A stretch of 64,000 nucleotides of DNA. Source: DATFVJ01 sp963820395 (GTDB lineage: Bacteria > Actinomycetota > Actinomycetes > Streptosporangiales > Streptosporangiaceae). Location of the stretch: positions 1 to 64,000 of the forward strand of contig CAWGAE010000024.1 in assembly GCA_963820395.1 (NCBI GenBank), written 5' to 3'. The notes under the pieces were generated by a model. That model searched no databases. It was not told the DNA's origin and saw only the letters and a program-made list of their open reading frames with translations. Below, one piece after another: positions 17,718-26,646 of this stretch (position 1 is the first letter of the stretch; each line of letters opens with the position of its first letter). Both the position numbers and the translations under genes were made by a program.

Positions 17718-20087
17718 CTACCGACCGCGGTGGCCGGTCCGCCTGCGGCCGCGGCTCTGCCTTAGCAGGCGGCGCCAGGCGATGAAGGCGAAGGCGACGG
17801 CGAGCGCTGCCTGCAGGCCCATGTCAAGCAGCCACACGTGCGGAAGGTGCCGCCACAGCGGGTCGGGCTTAATGGCCGCGCCAGGCGGCGTGATCCGCAC
17901 CAGGTCGACGGTGGAGGCGCTCGCGGCGAAGCCCCAGCGGGACGGCGCCAGCCAGGAGAGCTGATCAAGGCCGAGCTTGCCGTTCAGCGGCAGCACGGCT
18001 CCGCAGAGGATCACCTGCGCCATCGTGAGCAGCACGAGGAACGGCATGGTCCGCTCGGACGTGCTCACCACCGCGGAGACCAGCAGCCCCAGGGTCATCG
18101 ACGCGACCGCCAGCACCGCCATGGCAAGCATCAGCTCCGCCAGCGGCGACGCCAGATACGTCCCGTGCGCCGGAACCGGGCGGCCGAGCAGCCCGAGCGC
18201 CACCAGGATGACCGCCTGCACGCCGCTGATGATCCCCAGGATGACGAGCTTGGAGAGCAGGTAGGCGCCCGACGACAGCCCGGCGGCGCGTTCCCTGTGG
18301 TAGATCGCACGTTCCTTGACCAGCTCGCGGACGGAGTTGGCGGTTCCGGCCAGGCAGGCGCTCAGGATGAGCATCAGCAGCAGGGACTGGGCATCGGGAT
18401 TGGTGCCCGTTCGCCCCGCCAGCCCCTCCGGCGACGGAATCAGCCGGATCGCCACCCCGAGGACGAACGGCAGCACGGCCAGCACGGCCAGGTATGCGCG
18501 GTCGGAGGCGATGACCGCGACGTAGCGTCGGCACAGCGTGCTGAGCTGCCCCAGCAGTCCCCGCGGCGCGGCGGGCGGCGCGGGCTGGCGCGACACCGGG
18601 GCGGCGACGCCGCCGGCCAGGCCAGCCTTGACATACTGTGCATACATTGGCGAGCGGCTGAATTCTCCCGCCCAGTCCCGGTCCGGCTGGCGCTCGAACT
18701 CGGTGAACACATCGGCCCAGTCGGACTGGCCGAAGTGGTGCAGCCCCTCGGCGGGCGGCCCGTAGAAGGCGATGCGGCCGCCGGGCACGAGAACCAGCAG
18801 GCGATCGCACACGCCCAGGTTGGCGACGCTGTGCGTGACCACGATGACGGTCCGCCCGTCGTGGGCCAGCTCCGCCATGCTCCTCATCAGGGACTTGTCG
18901 AGGCCGGGGTCCAGGCCGGAGGTCGGCTCGTCCAGGAACAGCAGCGATGGTTTCGTGAGCAGCTCCAGCGCCACGCTGACCCGCTTGCGCTGCCCGCCGG
19001 AGAGGGCGTCGATGCGGGTCTGGGCGTGGGCGGTGAGCCCGAGTTCCTCGATGACCTCGTCAACCCTGCGGTTCCGCTCGCTCGCGCTGGTGTCACCGGG
19101 AAAGCGCAACTCGGCCGCATAGCGGAGCGCCCGGCGCGCCGATAGCTGGGTGTGCAGGATGTTCTCCTGGGGAACCAGCCCGATCCGGTGCCGGAGCTCG
19201 GCGTAGTGCGTGTAGAGGTCGCGGTTGTCATAGAGCACGGTCCCCTCGTCCGCGGGCCGGGCCCCGGTCATGGCGCCGAGCAGGGTCGACTTGCCTGCGC
19301 CGCTCGGGCCGATGATGGCGAGAAGGCAGCGCTCCGCGATCGGGAAGCTGACGTGATCAAGCAGGACCTTGCCGCCGTGGATCCGCACGGTCAGGTCCTG
19401 GGCGGTCAGCGAGACGTCACCGGCGTCGATGAACTCGTGCAGCTCCTGGCCGCTCAGGCGCAGCGTCGCGTGGCCTATGCCGACAACGTCGCGTTCGGTC
19501 AATGTGACGGCGCTCACGCGCGCGCCATTGACAAACGTGCCGTTGGCGCTGCCGAGGTCGGCGATCTCGTACCGCCCGGCGCCGGAGTTGCGCAGCTCGG
19601 CGTGGTAACGGGAGACGCTCAGATCGGCAAGGACGAGGTCGTTGTCCGGCGCCCGGCCGATCCGCAGCACCCGCACCGGCAGGGGGTGCACGGACGTCGG
19701 CCGGCGGTCCACGCTCGGCCGCATATCTATGCCGCCCGGGGCCGGGGTCTGCGCGGCGGGCGGGACGACCGAGCAGAAAACGACCGGGCCGTCATCCGGG
19801 TGGCCGAGGCGCAACACGCAGTCCGTGCTGATCTCGATCCGGTCGACGCGCCGGGACCCGACGTACGTGCCGTTGGTGCTGCCGGCGTCCTCCACGACCC
19901 AGGCGCCCCGGTCGAGCCGCGCTGTCGCATGCCGCCACGAGACCCGCGAGTCGGTGATTACTATGTCGGCGTCGGGGTCGCGGCCGAGGCAGTACGAGGA
20001 CCCGGCCTGAAGGCTATGCTCGGATCCCTGCGTGCGCACGACTAGCCCCGGAGTAGTCGGCGGCGCCGCGGAGCGCTCGGTTGGCAT
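17718..20087 (-). CDS. FHA-domain ABC transporter of the ABCG type (ATPase-permease fusion)
   Basis: 789 residues: FHA domain 1 (about 15-105, GRDPDADIVITDSRVSWRHA), FHA domain 2 (about 135-215, GRAPDNDLVLADLSVSRYHA), an ABC ATPase with Walker A GPSGAGKST (260-268), signature LSGGQRKRV, Walker B LLFLDEPTSGLD, then an ABC2 membrane domain with six helices. FHA domains bind phosphothreonine, so activity is probably under Ser/Thr kinase control; mycobacterial Rv1747 has the same layout and is an export pump. The ATG at 20085-20087 follows ggaaggg and precedes the first FHA strand; upstream in-frame starts add unconserved sequence. Substrate unknown. Confidence 0.9.
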   Translation of the reverse strand: MPTERSAAPPTTPGLVVRTQGSEHSLQAGSSYCLGRDPDADIVITDSRVSWRHATARLDRGAWVVEDAGSTNGTYVGSRRVDRIEISTDCVLRLGHPDDGPVVFCSVVPPAAQTPAPGGIDMRPSVDRRPTSVHPLPVRVLRIGRAPDNDLVLADLSVSRYHAELRNSGAGRYEIADLGSANGTFVNGARVSAVTLTERDVVGIGHATLRLSGQELHEFIDAGDVSLTAQDLTVRIHGGKVLLDHVSFPIAERCLLAIIGPSGAGKSTLLGAMTGARPADEGTVLYDNRDLYTHYAELRHRIGLVPQENILHTQLSARRALRYAAELRFPGDTSASERNRRVDEVIEELGLTAHAQTRIDALSGGQRKRVSVALELLTKPSLLFLDEPTSGLDPGLDKSLMRSMAELAHDGRTVIVVTHSVANLGVCDRLLVLVPGGRIAFYGPPAEGLHHFGQSDWADVFTEFERQPDRDWAGEFSRSPMYAQYVKAGLAGGVAAPVSRQPAPPAAPRGLLGQLSTLCRRYVAVIASDRAYLAVLAVLPFVLGVAIRLIPSPEGLAGRTGTNPDAQSLLLMLILSACLAGTANSVRELVKERAIYHRERAAGLSSGAYLLSKLVILGIISGVQAVILVALGLLGRPVPAHGTYLASPLAELMLAMAVLAVASMTLGLLVSAVVSTSERTMPFLVLLTMAQVILCGAVLPLNGKLGLDQLSWLAPSRWGFAASASTVDLVRITPPGAAIKPDPLWRHLPHVWLLDMGLQAALAVAFAFIAWRRLLRQSRGRRRTGHRGR

Positions 20088-20190
20088 GTCACGCCCTTCC
20101 ACGGTGGACCCGTGCACCAGGATAGGTTGGATGATTTCCGCCAGGAAGTCCATGCTGGCAAGGGGCGGTCGGCGGCGTAAGCCGCACGCA

Positions 20191-22026
20191 TCAGGGCTCG
20201 AAGCGGCCGCCGAGGTGAGTGGCCAGGAATCGCTCGGCGGCAGCGTAGAAGCGCAGCCGGTTCTCCGGCTTCGCGAACCCGTGTCCCTCATCGGGGAACA
20301 GCAGGTACTCGTGTGGGATGCCCTTCTCGCGCAGCGCGGCCACGATCTGCTCGCTTTCTGCCTGCTTGACCCGCGGGTCGTTGGCGCCCTGGGCGATCAG
20401 GAGCGGGATGCTGATCGCGTCGACCCGCGACAGCGGCGAGCGCGACCAAAGGAAGTCCGGTTCGGTGTCGGGGTTGCCTACTCGCGTCTGAAGCTCGGCG
20501 ATGATCGGCACCCAGTAGGCCGGAACCCCCCTGATCAGCGTCAATAGGTTCGACGGCCCGACGATGTCGACCGCGCAGCGGAACAGATCCGGGGTGAAGG
20601 CCGCCCCGGCCAGGGCGGCATATCCACCGTAGGACCCGCCGTAGATGCCGACGCGAGCCGGATCGGCGTGGCCGCGCGCGACCACCCAGTGCACGGCGTC
20701 CACGAGGTCGTCATGCATCCGTGCGCCCCATTCGCGGTCACCCGCGTTCGTGAAGCTCTTGCCGTAGCCGGTCGAGCCGCGGAAGTTCACCTGGACGCAG
20801 AGGTAGCCGCGGTTGGCCAGCCACTGCGCCTCCGCGTCAAAACCCCAGGCGTCGCGGGTCCATGGGCCACCGTGCACGTTGAGCACCGTTGGCAGAGCAT
20901 CCCGCGCGGCCCCGGCCGGGAAGGTCAGGTACCCGTGGATCTGCAAGCCGTCCCTCGAGGTGAAGGAGAACGGCTCCATCGCGGCAAGCCCGGCGTCCGC
21001 AAGCGCGGGCCGGTCTGCGAACAGGAAGGTGCCGAGGCCCGTAGCGCGGTCGAAGGAATAGAAATGGGTCGGTCCGTCCGCGTGATCGTAGGCGACGATC
21101 ACGGTGTTCTGCTCGCGGTCACGCGAAAGCGGGCGCAGATCGCCCTCATCGAGGGCCTGCAGTGCCGCAAGGTCGCGCGCGGCCGCAGGGTCAAGCGACT
21201 GCCATCGCAGCCGCTCGCGCTGGAACGCCACCAGGCGCGGCACCCGGGTGCGCCGGTCGACCAGCACTCTTGCGACATCGCACTCTGGGTCCTGCGCGAC
21301 CACGTCGATCTTGCCGTTGGAGAGCTGGATCCAGACGAGCCGCCTGGCGTTGGCCCCCACTGAGGTGGTCATCAGCAGCCGGGTGCCGTCCGCGCTGAAA
21401 CCGAGCGGGGCAGTGGCCAGGCTGTCCTCCTGCCCGGCCGCAAGCAGCGGACGCCAGGGCGCATCTGGCTCGGCACTGTCGCGGACCATGATCGTCCTGC
21501 CGCCATCGGGACGCGGCGCGATGCCGGCCCGGACCCGCAGGGCGGCATCCGCCACCAGCCCGACCAGTCCCGGGTTCTGCAGCACCTTGGTCAGCTCACC
21601 GGTGGCCAGGTGCAGCTCATAGACGTCATGCAGTTGCTTGTTGTCCTTGTTGAGGCCGATCAGGACCCGGTCGGGTATGTCGAGGTCGCGGCCGATGAGC
21701 TGGGCCTGAACATCTTCGTATGGCGTCAGGTCGCGGCCCTGCCCGGTCCGCAGGTCGACGTCATACAGCCGCCAGTTCTCGTCCCCACCGCGATCCTGCA
21801 CGTAGCCGATGCGCACGTCGTCGGGAGCCCACGAGTAGTTTCTGATGCCACGGTCCCTGTCGTCGGTTACCGGCCGCGCGTCGTCGGCGCCGATCGTGGC
21901 GACCCACAGGTTAAGCACGCCTTCATGCGGGGCGATCCACGCCAGCCGGGTGCCGTCAGGTGACACCTGCGGGGCGACCCGCTCTGGATTCCCGAAGAGC
22001 GCGGTGCGAGCAATCAGATCAGCCAT
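20191..22026 (-). CDS. S9 family prolyl oligopeptidase/acylaminoacyl peptidase
   Basis: 611 residues: an N-terminal beta-propeller of WD40-like PD40 repeats (VSPDGTRLAWIA, YSWAPDDVRIGYV, GFSADGTRLLM) and a C-terminal alpha/beta hydrolase with VHGGPWTRDAWGF, the nucleophile in GGSYGGYAAL, the acid in AQGANDPRV and the His in DEGHGFAKPEN. Complete catalytic triad. Cytoplasmic cleavage of short peptides is expected. No signal peptide. Starts with ATG at 22026. Confidence 0.93.
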   Translation of the reverse strand: MADLIARTALFGNPERVAPQVSPDGTRLAWIAPHEGVLNLWVATIGADDARPVTDDRDRGIRNYSWAPDDVRIGYVQDRGGDENWRLYDVDLRTGQGRDLTPYEDVQAQLIGRDLDIPDRVLIGLNKDNKQLHDVYELHLATGELTKVLQNPGLVGLVADAALRVRAGIAPRPDGGRTIMVRDSAEPDAPWRPLLAAGQEDSLATAPLGFSADGTRLLMTTSVGANARRLVWIQLSNGKIDVVAQDPECDVARVLVDRRTRVPRLVAFQRERLRWQSLDPAAARDLAALQALDEGDLRPLSRDREQNTVIVAYDHADGPTHFYSFDRATGLGTFLFADRPALADAGLAAMEPFSFTSRDGLQIHGYLTFPAGAARDALPTVLNVHGGPWTRDAWGFDAEAQWLANRGYLCVQVNFRGSTGYGKSFTNAGDREWGARMHDDLVDAVHWVVARGHADPARVGIYGGSYGGYAALAGAAFTPDLFRCAVDIVGPSNLLTLIRGVPAYWVPIIAELQTRVGNPDTEPDFLWSRSPLSRVDAISIPLLIAQGANDPRVKQAESEQIVAALREKGIPHEYLLFPDEGHGFAKPENRLRFYAAAERFLATHLGGRFEP

Positions 22027-22035
22027 GTCATCCCC

Positions 22036-23367
22036 CTAGCTGCTGGCGGGCGGACCGGGCAGGGCGACAAGGCTAGCCAATGCGGCGCGGTGCCGGTCCG
22101 GTGTGCCGAACGCGATCGACCCGCTCTTCGCCCGCTTCAGGTAGAGGTGGGCGGGATGCTCCCAGGTGAAACCGATACCGCCGTGCATCTGGACGCACTC
22201 CTGCGCGACCGCCGTCGCCGCCTCGCCGCAGCAGGACTTGGCGAGCACGGCCGCGACCAGCGTGTCCGGGTCACCGGTGGCGAGGCAAGCCGCCGCGTAC
22301 CTGGCGGCCGCGCGCGCCTGGGTGACCGACACCCACAGGTCGGCGAGCCGGTGCTTGAGCGCCTGGAACGAGCCGACCGGGCGCCCGAATTGCCGTCGCT
22401 CCCCCACGTAGCCGACGGTAATCTCCAGACAACGCTCGGCGAGGCCGAGCTGTTCGGACGCGAGCACGACCGCACCCGCCGTGAGCGCGGCTGACACCGC
22501 ACGCTCCGCCGCCTCCCCCGAGGCGACCCGCCGCGCGGGCACCTCATGTAGCGACAGGTCACAGAGCTGCCTGGTCATGTCGAGCGACACCAACGGAACC
22601 CGGGTCACCCCGGCCGCGCCGGCGTCCACCGCATAAAGCCCGAAGGGCACACCTTCGGCGGGCACGAGCAGAACATCGGCGGGCAGCGCATCCGCGAGCC
22701 CCGCGACGGTACCGCTCAGCCGGGCCACAGCGGAATCGGCGTCCCCCGGCTGCGGCCTCGCGAGCCGGGCCGTTCGGCCGACCGGCGCGCCTGGCATGGC
22801 GGCGAACGGCACGGCAAGGGCAGCAGTGACGTCGCCTGTGGCCAGTTTGGTGAGCAGCTCGGTGTCACCGGCCGCAAGCAGCGCGGCCGTCGCGACCACT
22901 GCGCTGCCCAGGTAGGGAACCGGCGCGACACATCGGCCGAGCTCCTCGGCCGTGACACAGGCCTCGCGGTACGACGCGCCTGCCCCGCCATGCTCCGCCG
23001 GGACGAGCAGTCCGGCGCAGCCGAGCCCGGCAGCGAGGGCGCGCCAGAGCCCGGCGTCGTACGGCTCACCGCTCTCCGTTCGCGCGAGCACCGCCTGCCA
23101 TCCGCAGCGATCTTCGAGCAGTGCCCGGACCGACGCCCGCAGATCGCTTTCCACCTCGCTGTACAGGAGGCTGGGAAGCCGTCTGTCATCAGCGGGCGCC
23201 GTGCCAGCGGCGGCCGCGCCGCCTGCGGGCGCGCCACCGGCAGCCGCGCTACCGGCGGCCGCGCTACCGGCGGCCGCGCTACCGGCGGCCGCGCTGCCGG
23301 CGGCGGTCTGAGCCTCGGGCTGGGCCGCGGGACGATCAGATTTGTTCACCGCGGCAGGTCCTTCCAC
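22036..23367 (-). CDS. Acyl-CoA dehydrogenase, subunit with low-complexity N-terminal tail
   Basis: 443 residues. Residues 20-55 are Ala/Gly/Ser repeats of the AAAGS type, encoded by a 15-bp DNA repeat, before an acyl-CoA dehydrogenase fold (LLVPAEHGGAGASYREACVT, ASEQLGLAERCLEITVGYVG, RRQFGRPVGSFQALKHRLAD, MHGGIGFTWEHPAHLYLKRA). It starts inside the end of the other dehydrogenase (22-base overlap), a pairing typical of alpha2-beta2 ChsE/FadE-type enzymes of steroid side-chain or branched acyl-CoA oxidation. Substrate not determinable. Confidence 0.87.
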   Translation of the reverse strand: MEGPAAVNKSDRPAAQPEAQTAAGSAAAGSAAAGSAAAGSAAAGGAPAGGAAAAGTAPADDRRLPSLLYSEVESDLRASVRALLEDRCGWQAVLARTESGEPYDAGLWRALAAGLGCAGLLVPAEHGGAGASYREACVTAEELGRCVAPVPYLGSAVVATAALLAAGDTELLTKLATGDVTAALAVPFAAMPGAPVGRTARLARPQPGDADSAVARLSGTVAGLADALPADVLLVPAEGVPFGLYAVDAGAAGVTRVPLVSLDMTRQLCDLSLHEVPARRVASGEAAERAVSAALTAGAVVLASEQLGLAERCLEITVGYVGERRQFGRPVGSFQALKHRLADLWVSVTQARAAARYAAACLATGDPDTLVAAVLAKSCCGEAATAVAQECVQMHGGIGFTWEHPAHLYLKRAKSGSIAFGTPDRHRAALASLVALPGPPASS

Positions 23368-24752
23368 GGCACGTCCTTGTCCATCCGGATCTCGGCCGGC
23401 AGGCCGAGCACCCGCTCGGCGATGATGTTGCGCAGCACCTCGGAAGTACCGCCCTCGATCGAGTTCCCGCGCGCCCGCAGGTACCTGAACCCGGGACCCC
23501 GGCCGAAGAAGTTCGCGGACTCCGCCCTGTGCATCGTCCAGTCGTCGTACAAGAGCCCGTCGGCACCGGAGAGCTCGACCTCAAATCCCGAGATCTCCTG
23601 GTTCAGCCGCGCGAACACCAGCTTGGCCGCCGACCCTTCCGGACCCGGGTGCCCGGCGGCGAGTTGCTGGCGCAGCCGTTCGGAAGCAAGCCTTGCCACC
23701 TCCGCATCCGCCCACAACCGCAGCAGGCGGTCGTGCAGCCCCGGGGTACGGAGGTCCGGCCGCTCGCGCCACGCCCGGGCGGCGGACGCGATCATCCCGC
23801 CCTCCCTGGGCAGCGCCCTGCCGCCGATCGAGACCCGCTCGTTCATCAGGGTGGCCATGGCCACCCGCCAGCCGTCGCCGACCGCCCCGATCCGGTCCGA
23901 GTCGGGGATCCGCACATCGCTCAGGAACACCTCGTTGAACTCCGCCTCGCCGGTGAGCTGACGTAGCGGCCGCACCTCGACCCCCGGCGCCGTCATGTCA
24001 CAAGCGAAGTAGGTGAGTCCGCGGTGCTTGGGCTGGTCGGGGTCGCTCCTGGCGACCAGGATCGCCCAGCGGGCCCGGTGCGCCTGTGAAGTCCACACCT
24101 TCTGGCCGGTCACCACCCAGTCCTCACCGTCGCGGACCGCGCGGGTGGCCAGCCCGGCCAAGTCGGAGCCCGCACCCGGCTCGCTGAACAGCTGGCACCA
24201 GATCTCCTCGCCCGTCCAGAGTGACCGCAGCCAGCGCGTGCGCTGGTCATCCGAGCCGAACGCGAGGATCGTCGGCGCCGCCATGCCCAGTCCGATGCCG
24301 ATCAGTTCTGGATGGTTGGCGGGCGCGCCGGCTGCGGCGAACTCGGCATCGGCGACCGACTGCAGCGCGCGTGGCGCGCCCATGCCGCCGAGCCCTGGCG
24401 GGTAATGCACCCAAGCCAACCCCGCGTCGAAGCGCGCACGGAGGAAATCGCGACCCGGCAGGGTCGCAGGATCGCAGGCGGCGAGGAACTCCCTCGCCCG
24501 TCGCCGGATCTCGTCCGCCGTGCTCGCCGTCACGGCGGTGCTCGCCGTCACGGCGGTGCTCGCCGTCACGGCGGTGCTCGCCGTCACGGCGGTGCCCGCC
24601 GTCACGGCCGTGCCCGCCGTCACGGCCGTGCCCGCTGGCGCCATGGTCCCGGCTAGTGCGGTGGTACCCGGCGGGGCGGTGGTACCCGGCGGGGCGGTGG
24701 TACCCGGGGCTACGGCGCCGTCCGAGGCCGGCCGCTGTGTTTCGTCTGCCAT
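23346..24752 (-). CDS. Acyl-CoA dehydrogenase, partner subunit with repeat tail
   Basis: 468 residues. Residues 12-75 are repeats (PPGTTA, then TAVTAS), the rest is a full acyl-CoA dehydrogenase: WCQLFSEPGAGSDLAGLATR (FAD/substrate loop), VTGQKVWTSQA, MNERVSIGGRALP and RGNSIEGGTSEVLRNIIAER near the C-terminus. First gene of a two-gene operon with the dehydrogenase downstream. The unusual N-terminal extension has no homologue in ordinary FadE enzymes and is a translated tandem repeat; a start nearer ADEIRRRAREFL is not available as a clear ATG. Confidence 0.9.
   Translation of the reverse strand: MADETQRPASDGAVAPGTTAPPGTTAPPGTTALAGTMAPAGTAVTAGTAVTAGTAVTASTAVTASTAVTASTAVTASTADEIRRRAREFLAACDPATLPGRDFLRARFDAGLAWVHYPPGLGGMGAPRALQSVADAEFAAAGAPANHPELIGIGLGMAAPTILAFGSDDQRTRWLRSLWTGEEIWCQLFSEPGAGSDLAGLATRAVRDGEDWVVTGQKVWTSQAHRARWAILVARSDPDQPKHRGLTYFACDMTAPGVEVRPLRQLTGEAEFNEVFLSDVRIPDSDRIGAVGDGWRVAMATLMNERVSIGGRALPREGGMIASAARAWRERPDLRTPGLHDRLLRLWADAEVARLASERLRQQLAAGHPGPEGSAAKLVFARLNQEISGFEVELSGADGLLYDDWTMHRAESANFFGRGPGFRYLRARGNSIEGGTSEVLRNIIAERVLGLPAEIRMDKDVPWKDLPR
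24520..24627. repeat. 18-bp tandem repeat inside the dehydrogenase 5' end
   Basis: Six copies of gtgctcgccgtcacggcg, the last two with gtgcccgccgtcacggcc. Read on the minus strand it encodes the TAVTAS-type residues at the enzyme N-terminus. A second short array (ggtacccggcggggcggt) follows at about 24663-24710. Confidence 0.9.
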
Positions 24753-24906
24753 GTGCGCCTTCCTTCCAGATCACCATGCCGGGAAGGTGGCGGCGACGGC
24801 AAGGGGCGGGCACGCGGCCACCCGTCGACGAGAGACGGCGTGCCGCCGCCGGTCAGCGACGCCGCAGCCCTGGCGCCAGGCTTGTCAGAAGCAGCCTCGT
24901 AAGAAA

Positions 24907-25515
24907 TCAGGTATCGGATGGCGCGTTGGCTACCGGAGTACCCATGGCTGGCGTGACCCGCTCGCCCGGGATTGTCCGCATGTCGTCCAGACCTCCTGCC
25001 GTCTCGTCAGCCGGCGGCTGTCCGGCGGCCGGCGGCTGTGCGGCCGCCCGCGCCGCCTCCCTGACACCCACGATCGTCAACCGGCCGAGCGCGAAAGCCG
25101 CGATGAAGACGATGACTACGCCGAGGCCGGAGAAGAAGCCGATCTCCTCGACCGTGTGCATGAGAACGTTGCCGGTCGCAGCGCCGACCCGCGGGAGGTG
25201 GGTCGCCGGCCACGCACTGAACGTCCTGCCCACCACGAACCAGGCACCGCCGATGGCGGCCAGGCAGGCCCCGGACGCGGCAACGGCGCGATTCGCGCTC
25301 CCAAGCACGATCAGGCCACCGAGCACGGTCGCGATGCCGGGCAGGATCTCCAGCCACAACCGTCCGGAGGTGAAAGCCAAAGCGCGGTCGGGACTGTACG
25401 CATAGTGGAAGTACGGCCCGACGAACGGCACGAGCCAGCCCCAAATGCCGAGCAGCAGCAGCAGGAGGCCGCTGATGGCACCGCGACTCCGCGGAACTCG
25501 CAGCATCCCAGCCAT
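24907..25515 (-). CDS. Four-helix membrane protein of unknown function
   Basis: 202 residues with four predicted helices (GAISGLLLLLLGIWGWLVPF, IATVLGGLIVLGS, ACLAAIGGAWFVVG, GLGVVIVFIAAFALGRL) and a Pro/Ala/Gly cytoplasmic tail. The ATG at 25513-25515 has a good gggag ribosome binding site ten bases upstream. It is separated from the dehydrogenase pair by about 150 bases and is probably its own transcript. Similar small membrane proteins are common in actinobacteria; no role can be assigned. Confidence 0.8.
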   Translation of the reverse strand: MAGMLRVPRSRGAISGLLLLLLGIWGWLVPFVGPYFHYAYSPDRALAFTSGRLWLEILPGIATVLGGLIVLGSANRAVAASGACLAAIGGAWFVVGRTFSAWPATHLPRVGAATGNVLMHTVEEIGFFSGLGVVIVFIAAFALGRLTIVGVREAARAAAQPPAAGQPPADETAGGLDDMRTIPGERVTPAMGTPVANAPSDT

Positions 25516-25931
25516 AATCACCACTCCCTTTGATAATCGGATTGTGACCGTTGCCGTACGCAGCTGATTCGCGAGCAGGCGCTTGTCAGCGTGCGGCCGC
25601 TCGCGCTGAGTGGATTGGCGCAGGTCACGTCCATTCTGGCCAATCCGAGAGCCCGCGTTGCCCGACGCGGCCCGGGACCAGAGCGTTTCATTGTGGTTAG
25701 CGTAGTTAGTGTTTTTCCTGTTTCCTTTGCGCTTTCCGAGGTTACTACGTAGCCCCGTGCAGCGTGGCACTGTACAAGCGTGGTCTGCGCCGTGTGGCGA
25801 GCCTGCGCCCTAGCCCCTGCCGACCCGTGCGGTCTCGGCACCGTGCGGTCTGGCCTGAGCGTCCCGTACGCCACGCCCGGCAGCACCCATCCCTCGGCGC
25901 CCCGTCGGCGCGGGCCGCGTACGCACGCCTA
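25516..25931. other. Long intergenic, upstream region of the membrane protein
   Basis: No coding sequence supported. The stretch 25680-25745 (cattgtggttagcgtagttagtgtttttcc region) is the most AT-rich part and the likely promoter area for the minus-strand membrane protein gene. Confidence 0.45.
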
Positions 25932-26582
25932 CTAGGAACGGTCCTCGATCTCCCAGGCGTGGTCGAGGACATGCCACGCGAGGCGGCGGGTCGCGTACCT
26001 CACCGGCCAGCCCCTGGGAACGAGCGGGGCCCCGTCGGACGCCGCGTCAAGCACGGCGGCTATCTCATCGCGATGCGCCGCGATCGCGGCGGTGTCACCG
26101 ATTGGGGGCTCACGGCGCTTGAGCCCGAGCTTGCGGGCATAGGCGGTCTCAGCGCCGAGAACATGCGCGGCTATCTTGTCGCGGTCGCGGCCGCCGCCAC
26201 GCGGCCCCTTGCGCAACTGCGGCGGCGCGCCGGCCAGCACGCCGTCGAAATGTGTCCACGAGGCGCGGAGCAGCGCCGTAAATCGGTCCGCCTGCTCCTT
26301 GGCCACCGGCTCGGAGTCGGCGGCGGCAAACATGGCAGGCGCACCGAAATCAGTGGTCGCGTTCCCGGGCAGCCGCTCCACAACGTCGAACGCGTCGCCG
26401 ACCGCCGCGGGGAAGCTGGCTGCGGCCAGTTCGGCGACGTGAGCATACCGTGGCACGTACGCGGCAAGCGCCGCAAGCGCGGCTTTCTCGTCCTGGGCGC
26501 TGCGGCACCAGCCCGGCCAGTCAAGCGGGCAGGCGAAAACGCGCTTCTTCCCGCACTCCAGGTAGATCACTGTGGCTGCCAT
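25932..26582 (-). CDS. Hypothetical protein, DinB/mycothiol-like helical fold suspected
   Basis: 216 residues, starting MAATVIYLECGKKRVFACPL. The C-terminal half (FTALLRASWTHFDGVLAGAP, KIAAHVLGAETAYARKLG, YATRRLAWHVLDHAWEIEDR) has the pattern of DinB-like four-helix proteins with conserved His residues at helix ends, often metal-binding. The N-terminal half looks like a small beta domain seen in short uncharacterised actinobacterial proteins. No operon partner; the gene ends 65 bases after the start-side neighbour region. Function unknown. Confidence 0.75.
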   Translation of the reverse strand: MAATVIYLECGKKRVFACPLDWPGWCRSAQDEKAALAALAAYVPRYAHVAELAAASFPAAVGDAFDVVERLPGNATTDFGAPAMFAAADSEPVAKEQADRFTALLRASWTHFDGVLAGAPPQLRKGPRGGGRDRDKIAAHVLGAETAYARKLGLKRREPPIGDTAAIAAHRDEIAAVLDAASDGAPLVPRGWPVRYATRRLAWHVLDHAWEIEDRS

Positions 26583-26646
26583 GGCGCGATCCTCTCACCC
26601 CCGCGGCCACGGACCCCGACGCGAACCCGCGCGGCTGGCCATCCGG

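Noticed and set aside
17838..19145. Long plus-strand frame of 435 codons opposite the ABC exporter
   Set aside because: Arg/His/Gln-rich shadow of a well-supported minus-strand gene with FHA and ABC motifs; typical of GC-rich antisense frames.
24518..24710. CRISPR-like array in the dehydrogenase 5' end
   Set aside because: Units are 18 bp and directly adjacent with no unique spacers; a coding tandem repeat.
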